From a bacterium UBP8_UBA817 (GTDB lineage: Bacteria > Margulisbacteria > Marinamargulisbacteria > UBA817), in assembly GCA_002296285.1 (NCBI GenBank), contig DBHX01000046.1:14117-72311 (forward strand): DNA of 58,195 nucleotides, read 5' to 3'. Within the stretch, counting starts at the first letter, position 1. Every line of letters begins with the position of its first letter. Positions 34,801 to 42,938 of the stretch are shown piece by piece. The notes below the pieces were generated by a model. The model had not been told where the DNA came from, did not search any database, and was given only the letters and a program-made list of their open reading frames with translations. The position numbers were made by a program, and so were the translations under genes.

Positions 34801-36016
34801 AAATTATTTTTATGTCGGACTCATTACACTTCTGCTGTTATTAAGCATTGTTTCCTTGGTTCTTTGGAAAAATAGTGTGTTTACACGGGTAAAAAGCTAT
34901 GAATTAATCGGTGAATTTGAATCAATCAACGGATTATTAGTCAATGCCATTGTTAAATATCGAGGGTATCCTGTGGGTAGGGTGTCAAAAATTATCCCAA
35001 AACAAAAAGCCATTGAAGTTTACTTCTTTATTAATGAAGATTACCAAATTCCAAAAGGCTCAACCGTTAAAATTGTATTTGATGGGTTGGTGGGGGAAAA
35101 GTACATGGAAATTTTACCCAACCCTACAACAGAAAAATTTTACATATCTGGAGATCGTGTGGTTGGTTACTCATCGTCTGGGTTATCGGACTTTATCGAT
35201 GTTGGAACACAGAATCTGATGGAATTAAAATCCATATTAAAGACCATGGCATCTGTTTTTGGAAGTGAGGAAGTGTCATATGCACTCAAAGAAGTTGTGT
35301 TTAGTATGCAGGATGCCGCCGAAAATATGGAAAGAGTCATTGATGAATTATCTAAAATTTCAAGTTCAAATAGAATTTCTAATATTTTAGTTCAAGTGGA
35401 GCAATTATTGGCCAATGTTAATTCGGCGTTAAAGGCCGAAGATTTTGAGAAAATTCAATCAACCATCCATAATTTAGAATCATTTTCTAATGATTTAAAG
35501 GAAATTACTGGGGATAATGAACTAAAAGATTCCGTTATCTCTACCCTTAAGGAAACGCACTCAACGTTTCAACAGTCCAGCAGTTTTTTAAATACACTGG
35601 GTCGTATAAAATTGTTAACCACGGCAGATTTTAATTATAAATTTAGTGATGAAAATTACTTGGTTTACTTTGTGAATTTTAATTTCTGGTTGGATAATTC
35701 ATTCCTTAACTTTGGGTTTAGTAATTATTATAAGGAAGACAAATTAGCCAATGTTTTGCACAATATTCCATTTAATGAACAATTAAGGTTTTACTATGGA
35801 CTGATCAAATCCAGTCCAGGGGTTGGCCTGGATTATAACATTGGGTCGTCCCCGTTTAAAACAACCTTTAAAATGTATAATTTTGAAAACATATACTTTG
35901 ATGTGGGGATTCATTATATGATTACTGAGCAATTGATCATTAATTCAATATATAATGAGTTGAATCAGGATACCCGCTCCATTTTCTTAGGGTTGAGTGT
36001 TATTCCGGGAGAGTAA
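34790..36016 (+). CDS. mlaD: MlaD-type MCE protein with long C-terminal extension
   Basis: The 408-residue protein has an N-terminal membrane anchor (residues about 8-27) and one MCE domain (about 30-115, with GLLVNAIVKYRGYPVGRV and FDGLVGEKYMEI) that forms a hexameric lipid-binding ring in the periplasm. A helical region (about 120-250) follows. The last 145 residues are rich in Phe, Tyr and Asn with alternating strands, quite unlike E. coli MlaD (183 residues). This part might contact or enter the outer membrane. No MlaC or MlaB gene follows. Confidence 0.88.
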   Translation: MPNRNYFYVGLITLLLLLSIVSLVLWKNSVFTRVKSYELIGEFESINGLLVNAIVKYRGYPVGRVSKIIPKQKAIEVYFFINEDYQIPKGSTVKIVFDGLVGEKYMEILPNPTTEKFYISGDRVVGYSSSGLSDFIDVGTQNLMELKSILKTMASVFGSEEVSYALKEVVFSMQDAAENMERVIDELSKISSSNRISNILVQVEQLLANVNSALKAEDFEKIQSTIHNLESFSNDLKEITGDNELKDSVISTLKETHSTFQQSSSFLNTLGRIKLLTTADFNYKFSDENYLVYFVNFNFWLDNSFLNFGFSNYYKEDKLANVLHNIPFNEQLRFYYGLIKSSPGVGLDYNIGSSPFKTTFKMYNFENIYFDVGIHYMITEQLIINSIYNELNQDTRSIFLGLSVIPGE

Positions 36017-36019
36017 TTT

Positions 36020-36865
36020 ATGAGTCAACTTTTTTTAGGCTTAGATCCAGATATCTCATTATTTCCTTCGCCATATATCAATGCGTCGAATATTGATGTT
36101 CAGGCTTGGGGGGAAGACGTCATCCAAGCATGTCTTGGTAAAATCAGAGGGGTTAAATTTCAATCGGCGTATTTTGAAAATATGGGACTCAAAGGATTAT
36201 CGGCACTATCACAGCTAATTAAGTTCAGTCGGGATTTGGGGTTAATTACAATCATGGACGCGAAACGCGGTGATATTGGGTCAACCTCCAAAGCGTATGC
36301 CGAGGCTTATTTGTCAAATACAAATGCCATTGGAAATGATGATTTTTCATGCGATTATTTAACGGTTAATCCACTGATGGGAGAGGATTGTTTGGATCCA
36401 TTTGTTGAGATCGCGCTGAAACATAAAAAAGGACTGTTCATATTGCTTGAAACATCCAACCCAGGGGCCAGCATGATTCTAAAGCAATCGATGAATGATG
36501 CTCAACAGGTAAATATGAAAATTGCCGATTACATTTCATCAATTCTTGGATCTTTGGATCTGTTAAATGGTGATATGGGACCCATTGGGGTGGTGATCGG
36601 GGCAACCAATTCAAATATAGATCATTGGCGAGAAAAATTGCCGCATAGTATTTTTTTGATGCCAGGAATAGGTGCGCAAGGTGGTGAATGGGATACGATA
36701 CGTGCAGGTCTTAATTCCAAAGGGGAGGGGGTTTGGGTGCCAATTTCACGAGGGATTACCCAAGTTAAAAAAGAAGTGTCCAATAAATCCGCTTATATAG
36801 ATGAGGTTAAACATAATATCAGGCATCATTATGATGCCATGCAAAAAACGTTGCAGTTAAGCTAA
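36020..36865 (+). CDS. pyrF: Orotidine-5'-phosphate decarboxylase, type 2
   Basis: PyrF makes UMP, the last step of de novo pyrimidine synthesis. The catalytic motif MDAKRGDIGST is intact, with TVNPLMGEDC and GPIGVVIGATN further on. The length of 281 residues and this motif mark the longer type 2 family rather than the 230-residue E. coli type. It begins 3 bases after mlaD, so it is transcribed with the lipid transporter genes. It ends 1 base from the convergent fbp. pyrD appears at the far end of the window, so the pathway is present. Confidence 0.95.
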   Translation: MSQLFLGLDPDISLFPSPYINASNIDVQAWGEDVIQACLGKIRGVKFQSAYFENMGLKGLSALSQLIKFSRDLGLITIMDAKRGDIGSTSKAYAEAYLSNTNAIGNDDFSCDYLTVNPLMGEDCLDPFVEIALKHKKGLFILLETSNPGASMILKQSMNDAQQVNMKIADYISSILGSLDLLNGDMGPIGVVIGATNSNIDHWREKLPHSIFLMPGIGAQGGEWDTIRAGLNSKGEGVWVPISRGITQVKKEVSNKSAYIDEVKHNIRHHYDAMQKTLQLS

Positions 36866-36866
36866 A

Positions 36867-37847
36867 CTACGCTCTTTTTGCATGAGGTTTTAGTGCCTCA
36901 TATTGATTAATTAATGATGTTGATCCTATATATAATGGCACGCGTTGATGGAGTTCGGTTGGATCCATGTCCAAGATTCTCTCATGCCCATTGGTTGCGG
37001 ATCCTCCGGCTTGTTCACATATAAATGCCAACGGGTTTGCTTCATATAGCAGGCGGAGTTTTCCATTGGGGTTTTTGTCGGTGCCAGGATAAATGTAAAT
37101 GCCACCTTTTAATAAATTTCGATGGAAATCAGCCACGAGTGAGCCAACATAGCGTAAGGATAGATCTTTTTTTAATTGATCGATGTATTGCTGATTAAGT
37201 GCGTCGCATAGGTTATAAAGGGATTCATTAACAGAGTAATATGATGATGATTCAGGAATTCGAATATTTTCATGGGAGAGTAAAAATTCACCAATCGTTG
37301 GATCATACGTAAACCCATGAACCCCGTTTCCTGCCGTGTAAACCATGACAACGGATGACCCATAAATCACGTACCCCGCTGCAATTTGTTCGGTTCCCTT
37401 TTGGCAGCAATGATCCGTCAGTTTTTGAGCATTTTCTTTTTTCTTAAATATTGAAAAAATAGTGCCAACACTAACATTTACATCAATGTTAGAGGAACCA
37501 TCCAATGGATCAAATAAAATAACATAATCACTGGTTTCATAAGTGTCTGTTTGAACAACCTCCGCCTCTTCTTCGGATCCCATGTATGAAAATCGTCGAT
37601 GTGAGGAAAGGACTTCTTTTACAACATTATTGGAATAAATATCCAGTGCTTGGGCATCTTCTCCGGATGTGTTGATGGTTCCAGAGGAGCCGATTAAATC
37701 ATCATTGAGTCCAGCACGAATGACTTTCTGACGTATCAGTTTTGCAACCACATTGATATCGTAAAGAATATTCGCAATGTCCTGGTTTTGGGAATTAAAA
37801 GTCGTTAAATGATCTAAAAAATGTCGTTCGATAGTTATGATGCTCAT
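36867..37847 (-). CDS. fbp: Fructose-1,6-bisphosphatase class 1
   Basis: Fbp removes the C1 phosphate in gluconeogenesis. The metal and substrate motif FDPLDGSSNIDVNVSVGTIF is present, as is the GSEEEAE loop and the C-terminal GGIYIYPGTDKNPNGKLR block. The 326-residue length matches the family. TATACT lies 8 bases before the ATG, so the transcript may be nearly leaderless. It is a single-gene unit. Confidence 0.96.
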   Translation of the reverse strand: MSIITIERHFLDHLTTFNSQNQDIANILYDINVVAKLIRQKVIRAGLNDDLIGSSGTINTSGEDAQALDIYSNNVVKEVLSSHRRFSYMGSEEEAEVVQTDTYETSDYVILFDPLDGSSNIDVNVSVGTIFSIFKKKENAQKLTDHCCQKGTEQIAAGYVIYGSSVVMVYTAGNGVHGFTYDPTIGEFLLSHENIRIPESSSYYSVNESLYNLCDALNQQYIDQLKKDLSLRYVGSLVADFHRNLLKGGIYIYPGTDKNPNGKLRLLYEANPLAFICEQAGGSATNGHERILDMDPTELHQRVPLYIGSTSLINQYEALKPHAKRA

Positions 37848-38061
37848 TTTTATATAGTATATCGCGTTTTGAAAAATTTGAAGTTGTTATTGTACGAGTT
37901 ATGAAAAAGTAAATATTACCGTTTATGATTTCTGAGGTTGTTAATGAAAGTTATTGTTTTTAACCGGCATCATAATTCATGAAAAAAAGAATGCGTTTGG
38001 TTCATTTTTTTTTGGAACTTAGTTAAAATAAGAAAATTATTGTTTTAAGGAGTTTAGATAC

Positions 38062-38556
38062 ATGCGTTTAAAAACAGCAACTCTGGGATACCCTAGAATG
38101 GGAGAATTTAGAGAATTAAAAAAAGCCGTTGAAGCTTACTGGAAAGGTGAGATTTCTGAAACGGAATTAAATGATGTGGCAAAAGTTATTCGAAAACGAA
38201 ATTGGCAGCATCAAAAAGACAATGGTATTGCATATATTCCATCCAATGACTTTTCATTTTACGATCAAATTTTAGATTTGTCTTGTGCATTAGGTAATGT
38301 TCCTGAGCGATTTAATTATCCAAACGAAGTTGGCCCGGGCGTTTATGATATTCACTCCCCAAGAGTTCCGACGCAAGAAAATATGACCAATTTAATCAAG
38401 AAGGCCGTTGAGTTATTGCCCATCAAAAACATTTGGGTAAATCCTGATTGTGGTTTGAAAACAAGAGGGTGGCCAGAAACCAAAGCGGCGTTAACTCACA
38501 TGGTAGCAAGTGCCAAAGAGTTAAGGGAAGCGTTTAAAGAAGTTAGCGTTAACTAA
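38062..38556 (+). CDS. MetE reduced to its two ends (internal deletion)
   Basis: MetE normally has about 755 residues and makes methionine from homocysteine without B12. This 164-residue frame joins residues matching the MetE N-terminus (1 to about 87: TLGYPRMGEFRELKKA; LGNVPERF) directly to residues matching the C-terminus (VGPGVYDIHSP and NPDCGLKTRGWPETK, with the zinc-ligand cysteine). The middle, about 600 residues with the other zinc ligands and most folate sites, is missing. The junction is in frame and no stop interrupts it. AAGGAG precedes the ATG. It cannot be a normal methionine synthase; it may be an in-frame remnant, a repurposed mini-protein, or an assembly deletion. Confidence 0.75.
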   Translation: MRLKTATLGYPRMGEFRELKKAVEAYWKGEISETELNDVAKVIRKRNWQHQKDNGIAYIPSNDFSFYDQILDLSCALGNVPERFNYPNEVGPGVYDIHSPRVPTQENMTNLIKKAVELLPIKNIWVNPDCGLKTRGWPETKAALTHMVASAKELREAFKEVSVN

Positions 38557-38585
38557 GAAATTTCAAATCGGGGGGGATTCTTTTT

Positions 38586-39479
38586 ATGCAAAAAAAACGT
38601 CCCGATGCAAAAGTGTTTTTTGTAACGTTAAAAACATCATTAACGTTACTCGACGCTTTAATCACGTATTTGCCTCAATTGCAATCCCCGATCAAATGCA
38701 TTCACGCGGGTGGTGTTTGGTCTGAGAATAAGCGTTTAACAAACCCAGGAACAGTATTAAAATCCAAGACTCGTTTAAAAGTCTATGTTTGCCCAACACA
38801 GGGGGTTGGTTATTATTTTTCAAAAGAATCAATCATCAAGGAATCGGATGATTGGGTGGTTGTGATGAAAGAGCCATTGGTGACCATAGGCATGGATCGC
38901 TCCAATATGTATTTTAACTTGATGGCTGGACTGAATCACTATTATGGGTTCAAGAACTTGCAATCGGGTGTTCAGCCCATTACACGATTGGATTACCGAG
39001 TCAGTGGGCTATGTTTATTTTCGAAGCATAAATCAGCGGAACGACGATTGTTTATGCAAATGCAACAGCGTCGAATTAAGAAGCGGTATTTGGCCGTTGT
39101 GGATGCGATTCATCCACCGGTGAACCGTTGCACCAATTACAATGCGCTAAATTATCACCATAAAGCCATTGTATCTGAACTTGGAAAGCCGGCGAAAACA
39201 CGGTTTATTTTAAAGGCAGAGAATCATGACAGGCAGCATATTTATCACGCCATCACTAAAACCGGCCGCCGTCATCAAGTCAGGGTTCATGCGGCAACCG
39301 CCATTGGTCCATTAATCAATGATGAATTATATGGAAAGCGAAGTGGGGATCGGCATCGAACCATTGGTTTAATTGCGAATTACTTGCAATTTTACTGGAA
39401 TGGCAAGTGGGAACGTGTTCAATTATCAGATAAATGGGAGCAACAGGCATTAACTTGGTTGGGGCTAGGGGCGGGGTAA
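38586..39479 (+). CDS. RluA-family pseudouridine synthase
   Basis: The 297-residue protein isomerises uridine in structured RNA. The catalytic motif ITRLDYRVSGL has the aspartate of the family (RLD), and the KKRYLAVVDA and GRRHQVRVH blocks fit the RluA fold. An N-terminal stretch of about 80 residues may be a degenerate S4-like domain. It starts 29 bases after the mini-metE, with a G-rich site upstream, and the two may be co-transcribed. The substrate position (23S rRNA or tRNA) cannot be told. Confidence 0.88.
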   Translation: MQKKRPDAKVFFVTLKTSLTLLDALITYLPQLQSPIKCIHAGGVWSENKRLTNPGTVLKSKTRLKVYVCPTQGVGYYFSKESIIKESDDWVVVMKEPLVTIGMDRSNMYFNLMAGLNHYYGFKNLQSGVQPITRLDYRVSGLCLFSKHKSAERRLFMQMQQRRIKKRYLAVVDAIHPPVNRCTNYNALNYHHKAIVSELGKPAKTRFILKAENHDRQHIYHAITKTGRRHQVRVHAATAIGPLINDELYGKRSGDRHRTIGLIANYLQFYWNGKWERVQLSDKWEQQALTWLGLGAG

Positions 39480-39580
39480 TTCAATCACTGAATAGCTCAA
39501 AGTCCCTCACCTTTACGATTGCTTAAGACGGCTATTGTGGTTTTCCATTTAAAACGTATCGATGAATCAATTTGCGTGGG

Positions 39581-39682
39581 GAAGGGCCGCTGGTATGAGA
39601 TAAAGGGGGGAGACTCTCCTACCAGACAATGGCCCTTCTAAAGGGGAAGGCTAACAATAAGCCTTATGACAATTATCGTCAT
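39581..39682. other. Cluster of hairpins, candidate structured RNA
   Basis: Three inverted repeats follow each other in the gap after the pseudouridine synthase gene. The first (39581-39638) has outer arms GAAGGGCC/GGCCCTTC, a middle stem CTGGTA/TACCAG and an inner GGAG/CTCC. The second (39647-39665) has AAGGCT/AGCCTT, and the third (39666-39682) ATGAC/GTCAT. There is no U-run like a terminator and no coding frame. This could be a non-coding RNA or a structured leader or trailer on either strand. Confidence 0.4.
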
Positions 39683-40413
39683 GTAAAGTCTTAACCTTGC
39701 AAATAATATATTGAAAAAAATTGATGGACTTGTCAGGTCCCTAAATCGGTCGTGGGGCAATAATATCAATCATTTTATGACGTGTGATTTTAGTATAGGA
39801 TAAGACTGTACTTAAAATACCAAAAGAATTTCAGTTATTTGGTATGATATGTAATTGATGAAAGTACAAGATTGAAACAATTGATTTGATGGATACCTAT
39901 AAATAGTATATTCAAAAACTGATTCATGAGTATACGACGAACGCTACCTTTTCCATTGGCAATGTCCGATGGGGATGGACCCCACCACATTATTTTTCAG
40001 ACATCCTTAACTAAGGCAATAGATACCAACAAGGATTAAAAAATAGAACAAGTTAAAGCGAGTGACTTTAAGCAACCATTAAGAGGAATTAGGATTTATT
40101 TACCATCGTGTAATCCAACTTAAATACCCCCCTTTCGGGGTGGGTCAATCGTCGCTAACAAATGGTTCGTTAGTTAGACCTGTTTCTTTTTCAACAGAAT
40201 GGATCGTTTATGGGACACCTGTCACCCGTGTTAGCTTTAAAACCCTGTGAAATTATTTGAGGTTAATATTCGATAATTAATAGTGAATGATATTAAATAT
40301 TCTTGTCATTTGAAATAATATAACTTTTTAATAATAATAGTGATATTCTGAAATGGTTAAAGTTTTATAACGATGTTTAATGAGATTGAAAAAATAATGT
40401 GAGGTAAGAGATT
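39683..40413. other. Non-coding or decayed stretch
   Basis: This stretch of about 730 bases is AT-rich with no long reading frame or RNA gene that I recognise. It holds small inverted repeats, for example ATACCAAA/TTTGGTAT at about 39818-39846 and ACCCC/GGGGT at 40126-40141. It is likely intergenic debris next to a decayed effector-like gene. Confidence 0.4.
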
Positions 40414-40732
40414 ATGGGATTACGGCCAATTAATAAAAAGATGTATGATGGGTTCAGACTCTGTCAGAAAGAGAGGGGAGATCGATCAACAATTATTACA
40501 AAATAATAGTGAGCTTCAAAGACTAATATTTGATGTTCTGACGCCAAAGGCTGCTTGTAATTTAGCCAAGACGAACACGTTCCACTTTGGGCATTGGATA
40601 ACGTTAAAGTTAGAGTTGGAAGAAACTTTTAGGAAATTGGCAGATAATTCTGGAATAAGTGGGGTGCGTTTAAGGATTGATCGGTTTAGGTTGAAACAAC
40701 CCATAATAATTCTTGCGTTATTTTATAGATAA
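40414..40732 (+). pseudogene. Short broken gene, possibly F-box-like
   Basis: An ATG at 40414, with GAGGTAAG before it, opens a 30-codon frame (MGLRPINKKMYDG) that stops at 40506. A different frame, 40445-40732, carries 95 residues with ELQRLIFDVLTPKAACNLAK, which loosely recalls the helix of an F-box (a hydrophobic core with AxNLAKT). The two frames overlap in a way that suggests a frameshifted single gene. It may be a remnant of a host-directed gene, but the F-box reading is only a guess. Confidence 0.35.
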
Positions 40733-40838
40733 TAGACGGTGAACGTGTCCAGTATCTGTCTGGCATTTAAAAAGAATGAATTACAAAGCAATAAAATCTT
40801 GCTACCAGTTTTAAGATGAAATTCGATATGATGTAACT

Positions 40839-41342
40839 ATGAGTAAATTTATCATTTTATTATCCAGTCAAAAACAGAATCTAGAATTAGCAAATTCGAT
40901 TAAGGATGAAATTATGGCACAAGGAGCAGATGCCGACATCATCGATCTTGTCGCGTTAGACCTGCCACTCTATTCAGCAAAAGTTCAAAATGAAATGGGT
41001 GTCCCGTCAGAAATAAATGCCTTATTTAATCAGTGCATCAATGCACGAGGGTTTATTTTTGTTTCGCCAGAGTACAATGGTGGGGTCCCACCAGTGTTAA
41101 CGAATGCCATGGCTTGGTTAAGTGTGTATGGAAAAGAATGGCGTGATGCATTTAATGCTAAAATTGCCGGATTGGCTACCTTTAGTGGTGGGCCTGCATT
41201 TAATTTGATGGCCATATTACGAATTCAATTGGCTTATATTGGGTGCACCGTATTGGGACGGGCATTGCAAGTCAATCACAGTAAACCATTGAATCGGGAT
41301 AGCCTCGTTGATTTTACGCATCAGTTGATGAACAAATCCTGA
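40839..41342 (+). CDS. NADPH-dependent FMN reductase-like protein
   Basis: The 167-residue flavodoxin-fold protein has the FMN-binding motif SPEYNGGVPPVL typical of the NADPH-dependent FMN reductase/ChrR family. It may reduce quinones, chromate or azo compounds. TATGAT ends 6 bases before the ATG with no ribosome site, predicting a leaderless mRNA. The Smr gene begins 3 bases later, so the two are co-transcribed. Confidence 0.85.
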   Translation: MSKFIILLSSQKQNLELANSIKDEIMAQGADADIIDLVALDLPLYSAKVQNEMGVPSEINALFNQCINARGFIFVSPEYNGGVPPVLTNAMAWLSVYGKEWRDAFNAKIAGLATFSGGPAFNLMAILRIQLAYIGCTVLGRALQVNHSKPLNRDSLVDFTHQLMNKS

Positions 41343-41344
41343 CC

Positions 41345-41593
41345 ATGGCCAAATTGGTATTGGATTTGCATGAGATTTACAACAAAGGCAACTTAATTGA
41401 CAAAGAGCTCAATCGAGTGATTGACGAAGCCATCGAAAAAAAGATTAAAACCTTGGAAATTATTCCGGGAAAAGGGTCGGGTCAATTAAAAAAAAAGGTG
41501 TTGCGATTTCTAAATCAAAAACACATTCGAAAAAAGTACCATCGATTGGATAAAGACAGCAAGAACTTTGGCCGGCTCTTTGTTTACTTTTAG
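41345..41593 (+). CDS. Smr-domain protein
   Basis: This 82-residue protein is a single Smr domain, as found at the C-terminus of MutS2: LDLHE at the N-terminus and IIPGKGSGQLKKKVLRFL. Family members bind or cut branched DNA or act as ribosome-associated nucleases. The usual HGKG is PGKG here. It is short, with no MutS2 part, and begins 3 bases after the FMN reductase gene. Its stop touches that of the convergent glyoxalase gene. Confidence 0.82.
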   Translation: MAKLVLDLHEIYNKGNLIDKELNRVIDEAIEKKIKTLEIIPGKGSGQLKKKVLRFLNQKHIRKKYHRLDKDSKNFGRLFVYF

Positions 41594-42028
41594 TTACCAA
41601 CGGCCAACATTGGGTTGGGACGCCCAAGGCTCTTGAATGGGCAAGGCCTCCCCTTGTTGAAGCAGTTCAACTGAAATGCCGTCTGGGGACTGAATAAACG
41701 CCATGCGGCCATCTTTTGGGGGGCGTAAAATGGGAATGCCAAGGGATTGAAGGTGATGGCAGGTGTCATAAATATTATTAACTGAAAATGCCAAATGCCC
41801 AAAGTTACGGCCGGAGGTATAGTCTTCATCCTCCCAGTTATAGGTTAATTCGATGGTCGGGGGTGAATCATAAGTTTGAATATCCGTTGGAGTGGCCAGA
41901 AAAATCAGCGTAAACTTACCGGCGGGCACCTCTTTTCGTCGCACTTCTTGCAATCCCAATCCATCGCAATAAAATCGCAATGACTCCTCAATATGTCGTA
42001 TTCGGACCATGGTGTGAAGATAATGCAT
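41594..42028 (-). CDS. gloA: Glyoxalase I-like protein (lactoylglutathione lyase)
   Basis: The 144-residue protein has the vicinal-oxygen-chelate fold with His in MHYLHTMVRIRHIEES, Glu in IELTYNWE, His in GHLAFSV and Glu in GISVELLQQ, the metal ligands of GloA. It would convert the methylglyoxal-glutathione adduct to lactoylglutathione. Its start shares TAATG with the upstream small membrane protein, so it is co-translated. It is the last gene of a three-gene operon. Confidence 0.9.
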   Translation of the reverse strand: MHYLHTMVRIRHIEESLRFYCDGLGLQEVRRKEVPAGKFTLIFLATPTDIQTYDSPPTIELTYNWEDEDYTSGRNFGHLAFSVNNIYDTCHHLQSLGIPILRPPKDGRMAFIQSPDGISVELLQQGEALPIQEPWASQPNVGRW

Positions 42029-42246
42029 TAGTCGGTGTATTTATTTTTCTTTTCAAAGTCATCTTTAGTTATATTGCGACGAATGCTCCACAACGATAAA
42101 AATAACACGTCCAGTAAAATAACAGTAGCGCCAATCTTTAAAAACGTATCATTGGAACAAATGGTTGGCAGCCAAATTTTAACGATTACCAACATGCCAT
42201 ACCCAAACGATAAGACCATCGGAATACTTAACAGTGGCGAACTCAT
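42028..42246 (-). CDS. Small two-helix membrane protein
   Basis: This 72-residue protein has two membrane helices (about residues 6-26 and 35-54) and a charged C-terminal tail. Not recognised. It is translationally coupled on both sides: its ATG overlaps the DUF4177-like gene stop (ATGA) and its stop overlaps the gloA start (TAATG). Confidence 0.65.
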   Translation of the reverse strand: MSSPLLSIPMVLSFGYGMLVIVKIWLPTICSNDTFLKIGATVILLDVLFLSLWSIRRNITKDDFEKKNKYTD

Positions 42247-42458
42247 GCGTTGTGTTTCTCCATAATGACCACATAGGCTTCACGTTTAAAAAATAATAAC
42301 TCCCGCCGCATATCTTTTTCCATGGTTTTCACTTCCCAGCCATCTTGGGCATTGGCATTTAAAAATTCAGAAAAGCGGACTGGGTCAACTCGAGACGCCC
42401 CCAGTAATAATGAGCCCCATAAGCTTTCTTTATACACCACAACTTTGTATGATTTCAT
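42243..42458 (-). CDS. DUF4177-like small protein
   Basis: The protein of 71 residues has the DUF4177 pattern: MKSYKVVVYKE at the start, LNANAQDGWEV in the middle, and a strand-rich end. The role is unknown. I start at 42458, because TATCAT ends 6 bases upstream; a frame to 42476 has no such signal. It is the first gene of the operon with the membrane protein and gloA. Confidence 0.7.
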   Translation of the reverse strand: MKSYKVVVYKESLWGSLLLGASRVDPVRFSEFLNANAQDGWEVKTMEKDMRRELLFFKREAYVVIMEKHNA

Positions 42459-42634
42459 AGGCAAATGATAGCACAAATTAAGGGTGGGGAAAAATAAACT
42501 TTAATTGGACTTGATGTTGGCGTTTAATGGGAGGAAGCCCTTGGCCAGTCGATAACATCACAAGAACTAACGCATAAGTAACAAAGGGAGATGTGTCGAT
42601 GGTATGCTAAATAGTCTTAACGTGGAGGGTAAGG

Positions 42635-42938
42635 TTGAAGTTCGTTATACTCCCAATTTATGGGTTTGCCGAGAACCCTTCCGAGAAACCTTCTGAGAAC
42701 CCACTTGATTTGACGAAGAATCTGATGGTTGGATGGCTGGTAAGACTTCTTTGATAAGAAGTTCCTTACATTTAAATATGCCATTGGATTTTTATTGGCA
42801 TTAAATGGTGCCTGTATGGGGGTCGCATTTGCTATACCATTGACACCCCATCAGCGTGTGGCACTAATGGCAGGCCCTAACATTGTGTTCGGGGTGATAT
42901 GGATCATTGTGAAGCGATTCGAGCATAAAATGAAATGA
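42635..42938 (+). pseudogene. Frameshifted small membrane protein upstream of C39 peptidase
   Basis: GGAGG lies 7 bases before a TTG at 42635. The first frame gives 39 codons with a repetitive AENPSEKPSENP segment and ends at TGA (42752-42754). In the +1 frame from the same point a 61-codon frame continues (KKFLTFKYAIGFLLALNGAC; two membrane helices) and stops at 42938, overlapping the peptidase start by 4 bases (ATGA). A single protein of about 100 residues would need a +1 shift at CTT-TGA, the codon pair of the prfB shift site. It is either a programmed shift or a broken gene. Confidence 0.5.
42669..42704 (+). repeat. Three 12-base tandem repeats
   Basis: Three near-identical units (CCGAGAACCCTT, CCGAGAAACCTT, CTGAGAACCCAC) encode the (E-N/K-P-S) repeats of the frameshifted small protein. 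They are in frame, so copy-number change would not shift the reading. Confidence 0.7.

Noticed and set aside
38062..38556. Treating the mini-MetE as a frameshifted pseudogene
   Set aside because: No frameshift or stop is seen; it is an in-frame joining of two ends.
42669..42704. 12-base repeats as part of a CRISPR or VNTR locus
   Set aside because: Only three units, in frame with a small gene, no spacers.
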